This document shows positions 43,847 to 54,716 of a DNA stretch of 64,000 bases, one piece after another. The notes under the pieces are model-generated. The model did not search any database, had not been told where the DNA came from, and worked only from the letters and a program-made list of their open reading frames with translations. How positions within the stretch are numbered: position 1 is the stretch's first letter; each line of letters begins with the position of its first letter. Where the stretch lies: contig CM059624.1 of assembly GCA_030435675.1 (NCBI GenBank), positions 12,486,769 through 12,550,768 of the forward strand, read 5' to 3'. Origin of the DNA: Steinernema hermaphroditum (Eukaryota > Nematoda > Chromadorea > Rhabditida > Steinernematidae). The translations under genes and the position numbers were made by a program.

Positions 43847-45219
43847 ATATACGATTTTACTAACACCTTGACAAACTACTATGATCTTTTGATTGACGCA
43901 AGCTGAAAAGTAATTGGTCCTGTACTCAATTATGCTTACACCTGCTTAGACCATTTGTAATTACCGAAAGATCTATGTCGAAGATACCCCCCTCCCCCTC
44001 CACGGCCAAACCATTCATTTCAGTAGCATTAAACCCACTTCCATGGATGCACACCTCCATGTTTGTCTGCCAGACGACCACTGCAAAAAAGGAAATCATT
44101 TCCCCAGTCAGATTTGTGTTAAGTCGGTCGGTTTCCTACCGCTTCACGCTTACTCTTAATACAAAAATGGCCGTTTGCAACGTTTGTCCACCTGACAGAC
44201 ATCGAAATGGTTTGTGCTTGCATGTAATGAACTCTTGTGTCATACAGATATGTTGACACAACCATTCATTTATAACAATTGGCCATTGTCGGATGTCGCA
44301 AAGGAACAAGAGTCTTGTTGGAGATTGAGCCGCTCTTTGAGTCGATTGTTTTATGATTTTCGAATCAATAAAGAAGAAAAGGGTACTGCTCTATCGATGG
44401 AGAGTCTATTTTATGCACGAAAACAAGTGACTACACATAGTTCGAGGAAGTAAACACATAAATAAGTGACCCACATGAAGACCCCTCAGCTGCTCAGTCT
44501 GCCAGCCAACCGCGGACGCTGGGGAATGCTGGAAGATGAACAGCATTATGTCTGGTTATGTCTGGGTATGTCTCGGTACTGATAGCGCCCTTGCACGTAG
44601 TCGCTCCCGAAATGAATACGACTTCAATCCCATGCGTTCAATTAGCGCAAAGTCATGCCTCCGAGAGACCATTGTGCCAGCGATGGCCAAGAACGACCTC
44701 ACTGAACTTATTTCCGAAAGAGCGATCGGCCGATCCATTTTCTTTAAAACAACATGGTATACAGAAAAGAAAATGGGTTGTCCGTTCGGTCTCTCAGAAA
44801 TGAGTTGAGTGAGCGGTCTTGGCCTTGTAAAAGGCGTCTAACTGCAGTTAACAATAGATATCTACTTAAGGTCATTAGAAATCCACGTAAACATGTTCAG
44901 TGCTCACAAATTCAGTGTTAGTCCTCCACATTCTGATGAGCTTCAGATCGCACACTTTTGTCCTTGGTCTTGTCGTTCTACTGCTTAAATACATCCTTTC
45001 ACCCGACTGGTATTTAACTTAAAGTGTCATATTGCCACCGAAAGTGCTCAAGCCATGTGCCAAAGGGCTTGGAAAAACGATCAGCAACAGTGCGTTCCCC
45101 GCCAGTGCGCATTCCCACAACTAGGCATAGTTCACCACATTTTCACACCTGCTTGACCGAAAAACGTCCATTCCACACGAACCCTTTCGTCTGACTCCTA
45201 CGTCCTAGTACGTCTTTCG
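43847..45219. other. Intergenic with a foldback repeat
   Basis: No gene supported. 44620-44830 carries inverted arms related to the repeat at 11700-11835. The rest is unremarkable. Confidence 0.4.
44620..44830. repeat. Foldback repeat related to 11.7 kb element
   Basis: The left arm 44633-44740 (minus sense: AAGTTCAGTGAGGTCGTTCT, GGCCATCG) and right arm 44775-44825 (CAGAAATGAGTTGAGTGAGC) are inverted relative to each other. The loop contains AAAATGG-type sequence. A single arm is found at 11.7 kb and a weak match at 53.16 kb. Confidence 0.55.
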
Positions 45220-45721
45220 ATGAATGCTACCTGGCGCCTTCTGACATCCCTCTTTTTCGTCCATTTTGCGCATTCCATAACGTGCCAGTGTCAAAACGAT
45301 CCATCGGAGTGTTCGACAGGAGCCAGCAGCTGTTCGGGGAAGTACTGCTTTGCAGGTAAATCCTGTTTGCAATCGAAGAGCAATCCTTCTTTAGTTCGGC
45401 ACACGAACCTAACCACCAATCGCGTCATCGCCTTCCAGTCGTGCACGAATGAATCGGTCATAATAAGCAATACAGCTGCGAACAAAGCCGAATGCTACAA
45501 GTATCCCTCACAAAAGTAAGAGAAACAACATGTTTTGGTCTGCAAAAAGGGCGTTTAGTGCGGAACAGGTTATTTGCTACTGCGCAACCGACAAGTGCAA
45601 CGATCAAACGCTCATCGATGAGTTTAAGAAGAAGGCCAGCTGCCGAGCAGAGGTGTCCTTGGTCCTTAAGCTAATGCTGGTCCTCATCGCATACTTATGT
45701 ATTGGTGGCAATGTTTTGTAA
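45220..45721 (+). CDS. Ly-6/ET-like GPI-type surface protein 2 (152 aa)
   Basis: Paralog in design of the gene at 43331. Exons 45220-45515 and 45559-45721. A signal peptide (LLTSLFFVHFAHS) leads into ITCQCQND, then a Cys-rich body with N-glycosylation sites (HTNLTTN, TNESV). The closing motif CYCATDKCNDQTLIDEF is followed by a C-terminal hydrophobic stretch (KLMLVLIAYLCIGGNVL). The acceptor GCGTTTAG at 45558 keeps the C-Y-C motif in frame. It lies 1.4 kb from the first copy on the same strand; sequence divergence is high, so the pair is old. Confidence 0.75.
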
Positions 45722-45829
45722 TGTAATGGGATAAATGTATAAGTACATAATATATCGAACAAAGATGACATCAAGGTTGCTAATTTCATGTGGATTGGGG
45801 CACTCAGCTCTCCTATGTTCGCAGGATTA

Positions 45830-46161
45830 ACACTTCCCTCCCAACCAGCGACAGGCTCCCATCGAATCAGCTTCAAACGAGGACGTTCTGCGAAGAGAAC
45901 TGGATCTCTACAGTAAGGAGCGATCCCTAGAGTCGAACACGAATACACAAAAAGAAAGTGCGATTGCAGGCGATTAAGCTGCCGAAGCTACGCGAACTCG
46001 CTCTAAAGTACTTTTCCGTCCCAGCGAGCAGCTCGCCGTCGGAAAGGACCTTTTCGCTGGCTAACTTACTTTCATTCGGACGTCGCAACAGAGCGTATGA
46101 AGAAACTATTAGGACTCAGACATTCTTAAGTATGGATGCTAAGTTCCCATCTGATTGTTAA
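45830..46161 (+). mobile_element. hAT transposase C-terminal remnant
   Basis: The frame from 45958 reads LPKLRELALKYFSVPASSSP, then SERTFSLANLLSFGRRNR, the hAT dimerisation domain signature. The preceding 130 nt (NEDVLRRELDLYSKERS) is in another frame, so a frameshift separates the pieces. No inverted ends were identified. GACTCG-rich sequence follows at 46215-46255. Confidence 0.8.
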
Positions 46162-46301
46162 TGTTCTTTAACATGGTGTTGTTCTTTTTATTTAAAATTT
46201 AACCTATGTTCCGGACTCGTTTAGGACTCGGACTCGATCACCGCAAAAAATCAAGTCCGGGCTTGGATTCGATGACTTTTATGGTAGAATCTCGATCTCT
46301 G

Positions 46302-46763
46302 GGTCAAACAATATCACTATACACAAAACCGTTCCATCCTTTATTCCCATCTATCGACAGCCTTCTTTGGAGAATTTCGCCCACCCACAAAAGCACAGCA
46401 CACAAATAATGCAGAACAAAACCTCGACACGATCTTCCCTATCCTGTGCCGGAGTCTGAAATGAATCACTTACAACTTGACACTTCGGACACCCTCTTAC
46501 CCAGCCCCAGCAATGCGTTGTCACTTGAGGATTGCCGTTGACATACATTTCATTGATAAAAACGAAGAATCGTTTAACCGAGTAATCCGTGTCAATCCAC
46601 TGGAGACATTTCGGAGAGACTAGATAAGTGTTTGTCTTTAGTGTTTGTTTCCAACGTGTTTCTAAGAAGGGTGTACGTGGCTAAGAAAGTGGAGACCTAC
46701 TGATTCGATCCTGCAAGGCAGTGTCATTGCAGATCTTGTTGATCTCCTTCTCTATTCCGAACT
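46302..46763. repeat. Segmental duplicate A' (matches 42038-42499)
   Basis: Source-like copy: here the sequence continues into further upstream exons of the same gene, whereas at 42499 it breaks off. Confidence 0.9.
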
Positions 46764-47190
46764 GTCGCCTTCGGACGGCGTTCCAAACGGCCTGTGGCCT
46801 CCTCTTGTCGCGTGCCCTGAACGCGTCTCTCATCGTATTGTAATACATAGAACTTTGGCTTTTCATGAGGCTATCGAAATTCTCGCGATCGATTTTGGAA
46901 TTGCATCCAGTCTAAAACAGTGGTGTTCCTGTTGGAATATCTTGACGAATTACAATGACTGATGATGTATAGTTCTCTGTGATATTTGCCAAAGTACTGT
47001 TTTGCACCAATTGCAGATCGATGTACGGAACAACGTCTCTATTAAACTCATCGTAGTTGAATTGGTTACCTTAAGATGCAGTCAGAGATTAGGAATGAAA
47101 TCGATTACTTACTTGGATTTTGAGCGGTTAAGAACAAGACCTCTTTTTCGGAATAAGGAATTTTTAGAATTAGAAAGACAAAGAAAGGAA
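46351..47190 (-). CDS. Type I membrane protein of unknown family, start not resolved
   Basis: Exons read back from the stop: 46455-46351, 46619-46501, 46911-46701, 47069-46954, and an upstream exon ending at 47113 whose start is unclear (open to about 47190). Junctions keep frame. The ectodomain has N-glycosylation sites (NSTLANITENYTSS), a basic middle (RRRQFGIEKEINKICND), Cys pairs (SPKCLQW, THCWGW) and one membrane segment (VLFCIICVLCFCGWAKF) just before the C-terminus. The last 45-nt intron is a multiple of three and open, so a longer form containing RGCPKCQ is possible. No recognised domain. A decayed partial copy is at 42038. Confidence 0.6.
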
Positions 47191-48495
47191 TAAATGGACG
47201 AAATCTGACAAAAACGTGTTGGGCGATGCTCGGAGGACTGTCCGTCTCGGCCATGTGAGCATCACTGGCGCAGACGTTTGACCAAACGGCCGCTGTCCAT
47301 CGATCGATACTGCAAGGTCACTCTGCCGTCAGCTGGGGTGAATCGCCAGAGTTGTGGCGAGCGCCAACAGTCTTTGCCAGGCCTGATGTGTTACATGAAG
47401 AACATAATGCGCTTATTTATAACTGTTTTGCTACAATAACACGCCTGAGGGGGACTTTCTTGCAATGAATCCAAAAAAAACATGTCTGTAATAGAGTAAT
47501 TTCTTGCTTGTTTTACAAGATCAGGCGATCGGCTTGCCATTCATTTTGTATTATTTGAGATGGATTAATATAAGAATTCGTGGGCTTCAGAGAGGTGAAG
47601 TGCTGAATCCAATAGAGGCACAGATGCACAGCGAAGTGCACGCAATCAGTCTCAAGTGATATGTTGTCCTAATGACTCCGAATTCTCTTTCCCAGTCCGA
47701 ACTATCATAAGCTAAAATCGCCAAATCACTCTAGTCTCATTATTTTGACCTATTCTGCAAGTCTTCCCTCACGCTTCTGGCATCGATACTTTGGTTATTC
47801 TCCCTCCGCGGCTATCCATTGACCAAATTCACTGGATCTCTCAGACCTAATTACGAACTGAACTGTCTGCAAAACGTTGGCTTCACAAAACTGGACACAA
47901 GCATCGGAGATTCACATGGAGGGGTGCAGCGTTGGTTTCCCAGCGGAGACTCCCCGGCGACGGCTTGGGCGACGGTCATACGGCGATCTCTAAGCATTCC
48001 GTGCTACAGTATAAAGTAGTTTATGGCTTGTCGAGGGAGTCGGCTGAATCAACTGTTGGGTGTTCTTTTTAGGGTTGTTTTCCCAACCGATCGCTGGGGA
48101 CACGTTTTCTGTTCACCCAATTTACCGATTCGAGCGTTCATCTTCTAACGCCTTTCGATGGCCTGGTTTATTTAGGAGATCTTTTCTGTCTACATTTTGA
48201 TGCGTTTAATATTTTTGGAATTGAGTGGACGTGTCACACAGGGCTTACCAAAACGAGTTATAGACTATCTGACTTTCATATTCTCTTTTATTTCCACGAT
48301 GACTATTCCACTTCCACTGCGTACCGCGCTTGGCGTTCCAACTCGGTCTGTGGTACAATCTGGAGACTGCTTTTCTAGCAAGCTTATCTGCTTATCTGAT
48401 GAAATCTATAGGAATTCGACTATAGGAATTATAGACTATAGACTTTAGGAATTCACTATTTCCTTTTATTTTTGAAAACGTTACGAACACGACGA
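47191..48495. other. Intergenic, partial duplicate of a gene 3' end
   Basis: No gene supported. 48299-48377 duplicates the last 78 nt of coding sequence of the Ly-6-like gene (48493-48570), including ACTTCGTACCGCGCTTGG-like sequence. Short ATAGGAATT repeats lie between them at 48408-48450. Confidence 0.5.
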
Positions 48496-49101
48496 CTACT
48501 CCACTTCCACTTCGTACCGCGCTTGGCGTTCCAACTCGGACTGTGGCACAATCTGGAGACTACTTTTCTGGCACGTACAGTAGCAGATGCACATAAGTGA
48601 GAAGATGGTCAGCGCCACGAGTCCGGCGATCATGAAGAACGTCGGGAGGGGAAGCTCTTTCTTGAAGTGTTTGATCAGAGCGACTGAGTTGCAGAGGTCG
48701 GTGAAACACTCGCAACGAATTACGGTAGTGCTAAATCGAAGAAATGAAGGCAGGGCTGTTCGAAGAAGCCTACTTTCGGTCGTAAAATCGATCGCATACG
48801 ACTGTTTCTCTGTTGGCAGTCGTCATGTTCGAACATGTCTGATTGAATCTCCTCTTCTTTTTCAGCACAATTTCGGTTTCGTTGAAGAAGAAGAGATGCT
48901 TCAGCATATCGGAAGCATCTACTAGTTCTTCTTCTATAGCGAGATATCAGAAGACGAGCAGAAAAGTAACATACCTATAATACACGCCTCATTTTCGTCA
49001 CACAAAGTTGATTCGTTCCTATTGGTATGATCAACGTTCTGGTAGCATTGAAGAGATGAGGCAAAACCAAAGAAATTGAGCAACAGAAGAGAGGGGAACA
49101 T
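48496..49101 (-). CDS. Ly-6-like transmembrane protein 3 (173 aa)
   Basis: Exons 49101-48975, 48933-48774, 48730-48496. The signal peptide (FPSLLLLNFFGFASS) is followed by LQCYQN, a Cys-poor middle with N-glycosylation sites (NRNESTL, FNETE, FNQTC), and the closing CECFTDLCNSVALIKHF, a Ly-6/ET-type end. Unlike copies 1 and 2 it has a true membrane helix (FMIAGLVALTIFSLMCICYC) and a cytoplasmic tail of about 25 residues ending VEVE. Its first exon and promoter are duplicated at 42499-43233. The final 3' stretch is duplicated downstream at 48299. Confidence 0.75.
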
Positions 49102-49775
49102 TCCAATCGATGGAGCGGAAGTGACTGGAAACGGAAGAAAAACTGCTAATTACATGTTAAGTTCCACCTGCGCGAGCAGGTGGCGGTAAGTTGATTGCGC
49201 GACTCTGAAAGTACGGAAGTTTCGGGCACACGTCATTTCGTGATCGTCCTGTGGGTGAATGCACAGCCTTTCGGATGGAGGCACCATAGTATAGGAACTT
49301 CATTGCGGGGGGCACAAGAAGGGAATGTTGAGCTCCAGTTGTGCTGATGAAATGATTATAAAAACTACTGGTTTCAACGCACTCATACAACACTAACGAC
49401 ATCATGAACATAATGGATTGGGACACTGAACATAAGCACGTACTCAAACTCGATGTCTATGATGCTTCGATCCTATGGCTTCGGCTTTTGGCCTGACACA
49501 ATCCTGCGCGCAGCAAGATCGTTTTCATAACGGGGTTGATTTATAATACGACCGCGTCCTACTCAGGCGTCCGAAACTTTATTTAAAATGCGGAATGCAG
49601 TGTTTGTTTACCCTTGTCTAACTATCGCTAGACCGAATGATAATGTTCAGGAAGCCAATCTGGTGCATCACTGGAGCATATGACAAAGTACCATAGAATA
49701 ATAGGTTTTTTTTTGTCGACGGTCCATTCCTACCGTCGGTTGGAATTAAGATATCTTAAATTTTGAATAAAGGAC
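49020..49775. repeat. Segmental duplicate B' (matches 42499-43233)
   Basis: Intact-side copy containing exon 1 and promoter of the gene at 49101-48496. A 96-codon minus frame (49447-49157) is preserved in both copies but lies upstream of the gene and is explained by recent duplication. Confidence 0.88.
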
Positions 49776-50337
49776 AACCGCCATAAAAGCGTTGTTCAAA
49801 GATTCGGCGTGCTGTGATCAGCTCTTTGAGGATCACTTCGGAGATGGATAAGAATAGAGTCCGAATTTTCATGAATTTCAATGCGTTTTTCTTCAGAACT
49901 GACAGCGGAGGATCTATCTGTCTAGAACTACGGCTATCTTCGAACTATTCCAAACCGATTTTTGTGATGCACATAGTGTAGCCACTAAAGAAAAGTTTCT
50001 GATCGATGGAAATGGCCAATGAAGTGCGATATTTGGTAAGCCGTAGCATTGCGCTGTATGCGATCGAACGGCGAGAAACCAAGATGTCTATGGGACATGC
50101 CCACTGGCTTCACTTCGATAACTGTGTTCTGCTCGGCCTTTAACGGCCTTGATGATGTCTACTTAGACTCTGGAAAAAGAACCCTTTTTGATCAAGGCTC
50201 TGGATCCCTTCATGGGAGATTAAAATGGATCAATAGATTCCTTTCGAATAGCTCGCATTTCCCCAAAAAATAAATTTCGTTTACTCACATAAATTCACAA
50301 CGCAACTTGTTATAGTGCAACGCCACATAGTGCCAAG

Positions 50338-51183
50338 TCAATACCGCACATACTCTATCTGCTGCACAGCCGTCTTCCATCTTTTTCTCTCAATGCAGAA
50401 GTGTACGCCATCGATGACATACGGTGAGAACGCTAAGGCGATCATAAAGAGGAAGAAGACAGCTACGGGAATGGCCTTCCACCACTCGCTCTTCTGTTCT
50501 ATGTACCTGTCGTAAGGACTGCACAACACTTTCCTGCGCACTTCCCCGGCATAGGTAAATTTGGGTTCATTCCAGCACCAGCACTGTAGCTTGGGCGTCC
50601 TAAACGGGAAGGGAATGAGGGAAAGAGAACGACAGATTCGTACTCGTTGCATGGGTGGATGAAGGAACAGTTCTTGAAGATGTCGAAGAGTCCTTCCGAG
50701 TAATGACACGGTTGGTTCCGTGAAGGGACTGTGTGATTGAAGAATTGATCTGAAAGTCGAAATCTTGATTTTTGGTGAAATTTTAAAGCCTATACTCAAA
50801 GACAGACGCTCGTTGTGTAACCAGTTCGTGAATGTCGGTGGAAAAGGTGCACGGACTTTGTGATACAGTATAGATCTGTCTACGGTTGTCTATGGTCTGT
50901 TCCAAGCAGATTTTTGTTTACGGGCAATGACAAAATGTTCTAAATTTTTGGAATTTCTGCGCCCTTCATCACTCTCCAAAAATAAACCGTTACTCGTTTT
51001 CGTCCCTTATAACCATGACATAAATGATACGATTCCAAAAAACATTAAGATCGTTTCTTCACTATCCTTACCCAAGATCATCTGATCGCATTGTTCAACG
51101 GAAAAGAGTGTGAAGTTGTCTATGGAAGTGTCCAGCGCGTCCGAAGCGCAGAGAACAGAGAAGACTATCAACGGGACAAGCAT
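50338..51183 (-). CDS. CxC single-pass membrane protein, short paralog (159 aa)
   Basis: Exons 51183-51072, 50749-50644, 50599-50338. The signal peptide (MLVPLIVFSVLCASDA) leads to FSVEQCDQMILG at the first junction, aligning with VEECDQLLLG of the gene at 23697. The second exon is NHTVPSRNQPCHYSEGLFD, the family signature. The third reads LQCWCWNEP, then a membrane helix (AIPVAVFFLFMIALAFS) and a basic tail. The middle exon lacks about 95 residues present in the 23697 paralog; the 322-nt first intron shows no exon to restore them. Family function unknown. Confidence 0.75.
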
Positions 51184-52481
51184 TTATCCAGGTCATATGG
51201 AAGGCCGCGCGGAATACAGCTTGTTTAACACATTCATTTTATGGGCTGCGTTAACGACTTACGTGGCCAACCGTTAATTTTTTCATCGCTATCGGAGAAG
51301 AAACAATTTTCTCTTTGTTGTTGTCATATTTCAAGGATTTCGACAACTATCTACCAGTCTGACACCACGACCCGTTGGAGAGAGGCTAGACAGACGATGA
51401 GAGAGCCGTGTGAGTAATTTTCATCACCAATACGAGTTGATCACATTCTTGAACCGATATATAGGGGGTAGTTGACTGACTTAGCAGACAGATGGCATTG
51501 ATTTTTGGAACATCGGTGATCTTTCTACATCTTTACTCTAAACATGTTGATTCATAAACCATCGTTCGGGAAGTGTATGAAAGAGTTGGCCACTCATTAC
51601 ATGGCGAGTATCAAGGCAACCAATATTTTTTTTGGGATAAACAAGGAAGATTTTTAATAAGTGTCTGCAGGCGTTTAACAAATTCAAAGCAGATATAAAC
51701 GTTTGTATCGAACGTTACAGAGAGTTTTTACAGCATACATGTTCTTAATTGATTTTTGGACACCTCCACGTGTTGTTGATAGTTTTAAAATTTGGATTTT
51801 TGATCTTGCGTGTCTCGTTTGCTGGTGCACACACCTGAACATGCAAACACCTTTCGAAAGTTCAAACCAATATTGTAAAGCCTTCAGCCAGGATTTTTGT
51901 CTGCGATCAATTTACGCCAATCCTATCAAACCGCAATGAGGACTTTCTCGAGTTTGACGATGCGAAGAAATTGCACAATATGGTTAGTGGTTCGTCATCA
52001 AAGTTCAAAAAATTTACAGTCTAAATTAATTTTTGATCCAATTGGCTTCGGTCTATTAACAGCTTCAACCCATCTCCTTTTCCACTTTTTCTCTATGATC
52101 ACAAAACATCTGCTTGAGCATCGATAATTTTACGGCGCGGTTAAGAAGTAGAATGCAATAATTAAAATTATAGACATCGGAAGCACAAACTCTAATTAAT
52201 TCTTCGGATTTTTACGACCTCTAGTACGCCTGGGATTAGGCAGCTGTGGTTAAAGGAGGAAGCGGTGTGCGTGATGTGTCTGTGTCCTTTTTACTACAAC
52301 GCCACCACATATTTTTGGGCGGCGTTCCGGTCCGGTTTGGGCCGGTCCAAATTTTATGTGCTGTTCAAACGCGAACGGTAGTTCGCGTTTGCCAATAAAG
52401 GCGGTGCCAAATGGAGAAATTTCTTCTTTTCGGCACCTTGTTTTTTTTGGACCGTCAGAGTTGTGTACAGGAGGGGCTTAC
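51184..52481. other. Intergenic or unresolved intron
   Basis: No supported gene. A hairpin-rich repeat near 52320-52400 contains GGTCCGGTTTGGGCCGG and a CGCGAACGGTAGTTCGCG palindrome. Confidence 0.35.
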
Positions 52482-52617
52482 CGATCGCGCAAAGATCGCA
52501 TTCGGATTGGGTGATGTTTGGATTGTCAGCAATGAGATCGCAAGAGTTTGAAGGTGAAGTGGTCACGAAGAGGAATAGCGGCAGTAAATAGACGCCGTGG
52601 ATAAGACGAATATGCAT
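52482..52617 (-). CDS. First exon of a small secreted Cys-containing protein (partial)
   Basis: Minus exon 52617-52482 encodes a signal peptide (LLPLFLFVTTSPS) followed by NSCDLIADNPNITQSECDLC and a phase-1 donor (GATCG|GTAAGC). The layout, secreted start with C-rich sequence ending at a phase-1 splice, resembles the first exons of the CxC and Ly-6-like genes nearby. I could not find a convincing next exon; the following sequence is repeat-like. Confidence 0.45.
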
Positions 52618-54716
52618 TTTTGAATTTGGAATGGGCTTTGAATGGGTCTGTAATGTCAGCTCTCTGAAATATGGACAGGCTGTTCGGATAATACTCGTGG
52701 AATTGTCCTTGTACCAAATTTTTTTGATGATCCTGAAGGCGAGTCCCGTATGCATTTTACGCCTGACCGTCCACTGTCAACTTCAAACGCGTTCCTAACA
52801 CGACCCCAAGTTTTGCACAGTATGAACACGCTAGTTTTTAGGAATTTGTTACAGGATACGCGATCCGCGACCCGAGACTAACGTGAAGATGGAGAAGCAG
52901 CAAGCACTTTTCAAAGGCTCTGGATATGTACACACATCCGAAGAATTTTCGATTGTTTCCGTATTATTTAGCTTCAAGTGCAATTGTCTCCGTTAAACCA
53001 ATGGGTCATTGAATCCGGAGTCGTCACAGAGTGCGCTACACAACGAGGCGTTAAGGACAAAGCTCAAATTACTTTACAAATACTTGGAGTTTGATTGAGG
53101 ATGGTCATAAGATGGTCTCTAATTTGTGTCAGTGGCTATCGGTGGGATTACCAAAAATAAGCTGTGTGAGCGGTCGTTCCTGATCGTCCCGGGAGTCGTA
53201 GTTCTACTATCTTACGAAGAGCTCTCTGTTGTAACTATTCAAAAACACGGTTCACCCACTCAAGCCAAACCATTACTGAAACTGCGAAGTCCGCATTTCG
53301 AGCCTCTCAGATGATAGCTATCTGCTCTGCTCTCTGTGCTCGAACGCCGCCTTTTTCCCTCATTAATATGCGAGTAGGCACAAATTTTTTTTGGTATATC
53401 ATCATCTCTTCTAGAGAGTAACGTGAAGAAGAAACGGAGCAAGCGTTTTTCAAAGGCACTGGGTATGTCTCAGCCGTGTATTTTTGACGCAGTGACCTCC
53501 GTTACAGGCTCTACACGCATCTTAACATGGAAACTGTTTTCCTCTATTTTTCCTTTTTTTTATTTAAGCGAATTATGCTCAAAACTTGGACAAAAGCGAT
53601 TTTATAGATATTAAACTGATTGATTTTTGGGCTTAAAACTTCGGATCCATTTCTTGAATGAGCCTCTGAGCGCTGGAGTCAAAAAATTCGAAAGCGCTCT
53701 GGAGTTTGATGTCACACATTTCGTTGTTAGGTAGCACAGTATTCTAGCCGCTTCTTTCATTCGATCTTGAACCTCTTGAACCTATGCCGTCATTCTGGTG
53801 CAGCAGTAGTGCTTAAATCGATTCTCCGCAGCTTCTGCCGCTTCTCCAGGAGTTCTTTACTCTAAATTCTCGTTTGTTACATGCTTATCAGGTCATCTTC
53901 GCTGATATAAGCCTCACTCTGGATCTCTCAAACGGCGCTTCTTCTCTCATCATCGACTGAATCTCTCCACCGCCTCATATCACCGCTAGAAGATAGTGTA
54001 AAATCTGTCGCATCTCGCTTATCAATTCATCACTTCAAATCGTCTTTCGGTGTGCGATTAGTCGCCCAACAGTTGTTATTGTTAGTGGGTCTTTGTACGT
54101 TTGGTATATTTTTGCGTTCTATTAGTTCATCGCACCTTGTAAAATTAGAAATTGAGTGGCTGGTATATGTATAGACGACCTGTGACTTAAGCGTGGTCAT
54201 TATTATTTTGGTGGTGACACTATGATGGTCGATTACTGAATTTTTGCGATGATCTGCATTGCTCTTCGTGATCGTGATTGCTCAACTGCACATGATCTTC
54301 ATTGCTTACAGCGCTAATTTTGCGTCGTATTTCAAACACACTGCTGTAGTATTTTTGAATTATTGCTTTTTTTACAAAAGTTGTATTTTTGTTTGCTGTA
54401 CCCATCTCACTGCCTCTACCTTCTGTTATATCGCGTCGTATCCTTTCGCCTGTAGCCTGTGTTGCATCTTGTGGGAGATGTATGTATGTGACGTAGGACG
54501 TTTGATTTATTTCGTTCTGTATTTTTGTAATAAAAAACTACAGAATTTTTGTTTACTTGCACGCCATACAGCTTTCCTCAAAATCCATATCTGCGATTCA
54601 TGGCAATTTATTTCATCTAATAAATATGCACTATTCGTATAGGGAGATAAAAGCATTCTGTGTACGTTTACAGAGGCAGTGAGAACATATGAAGGCCAGG
54701 ACTAAGAGCGCACCGC
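52618..54716. other. Intergenic, no supported gene
   Basis: AT-rich, short frames only. A diverged relative of the 11.7-kb repeat may be present at 53160-53215 (GTGTGAGCGGTCGTTCCTG). Confidence 0.4.
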
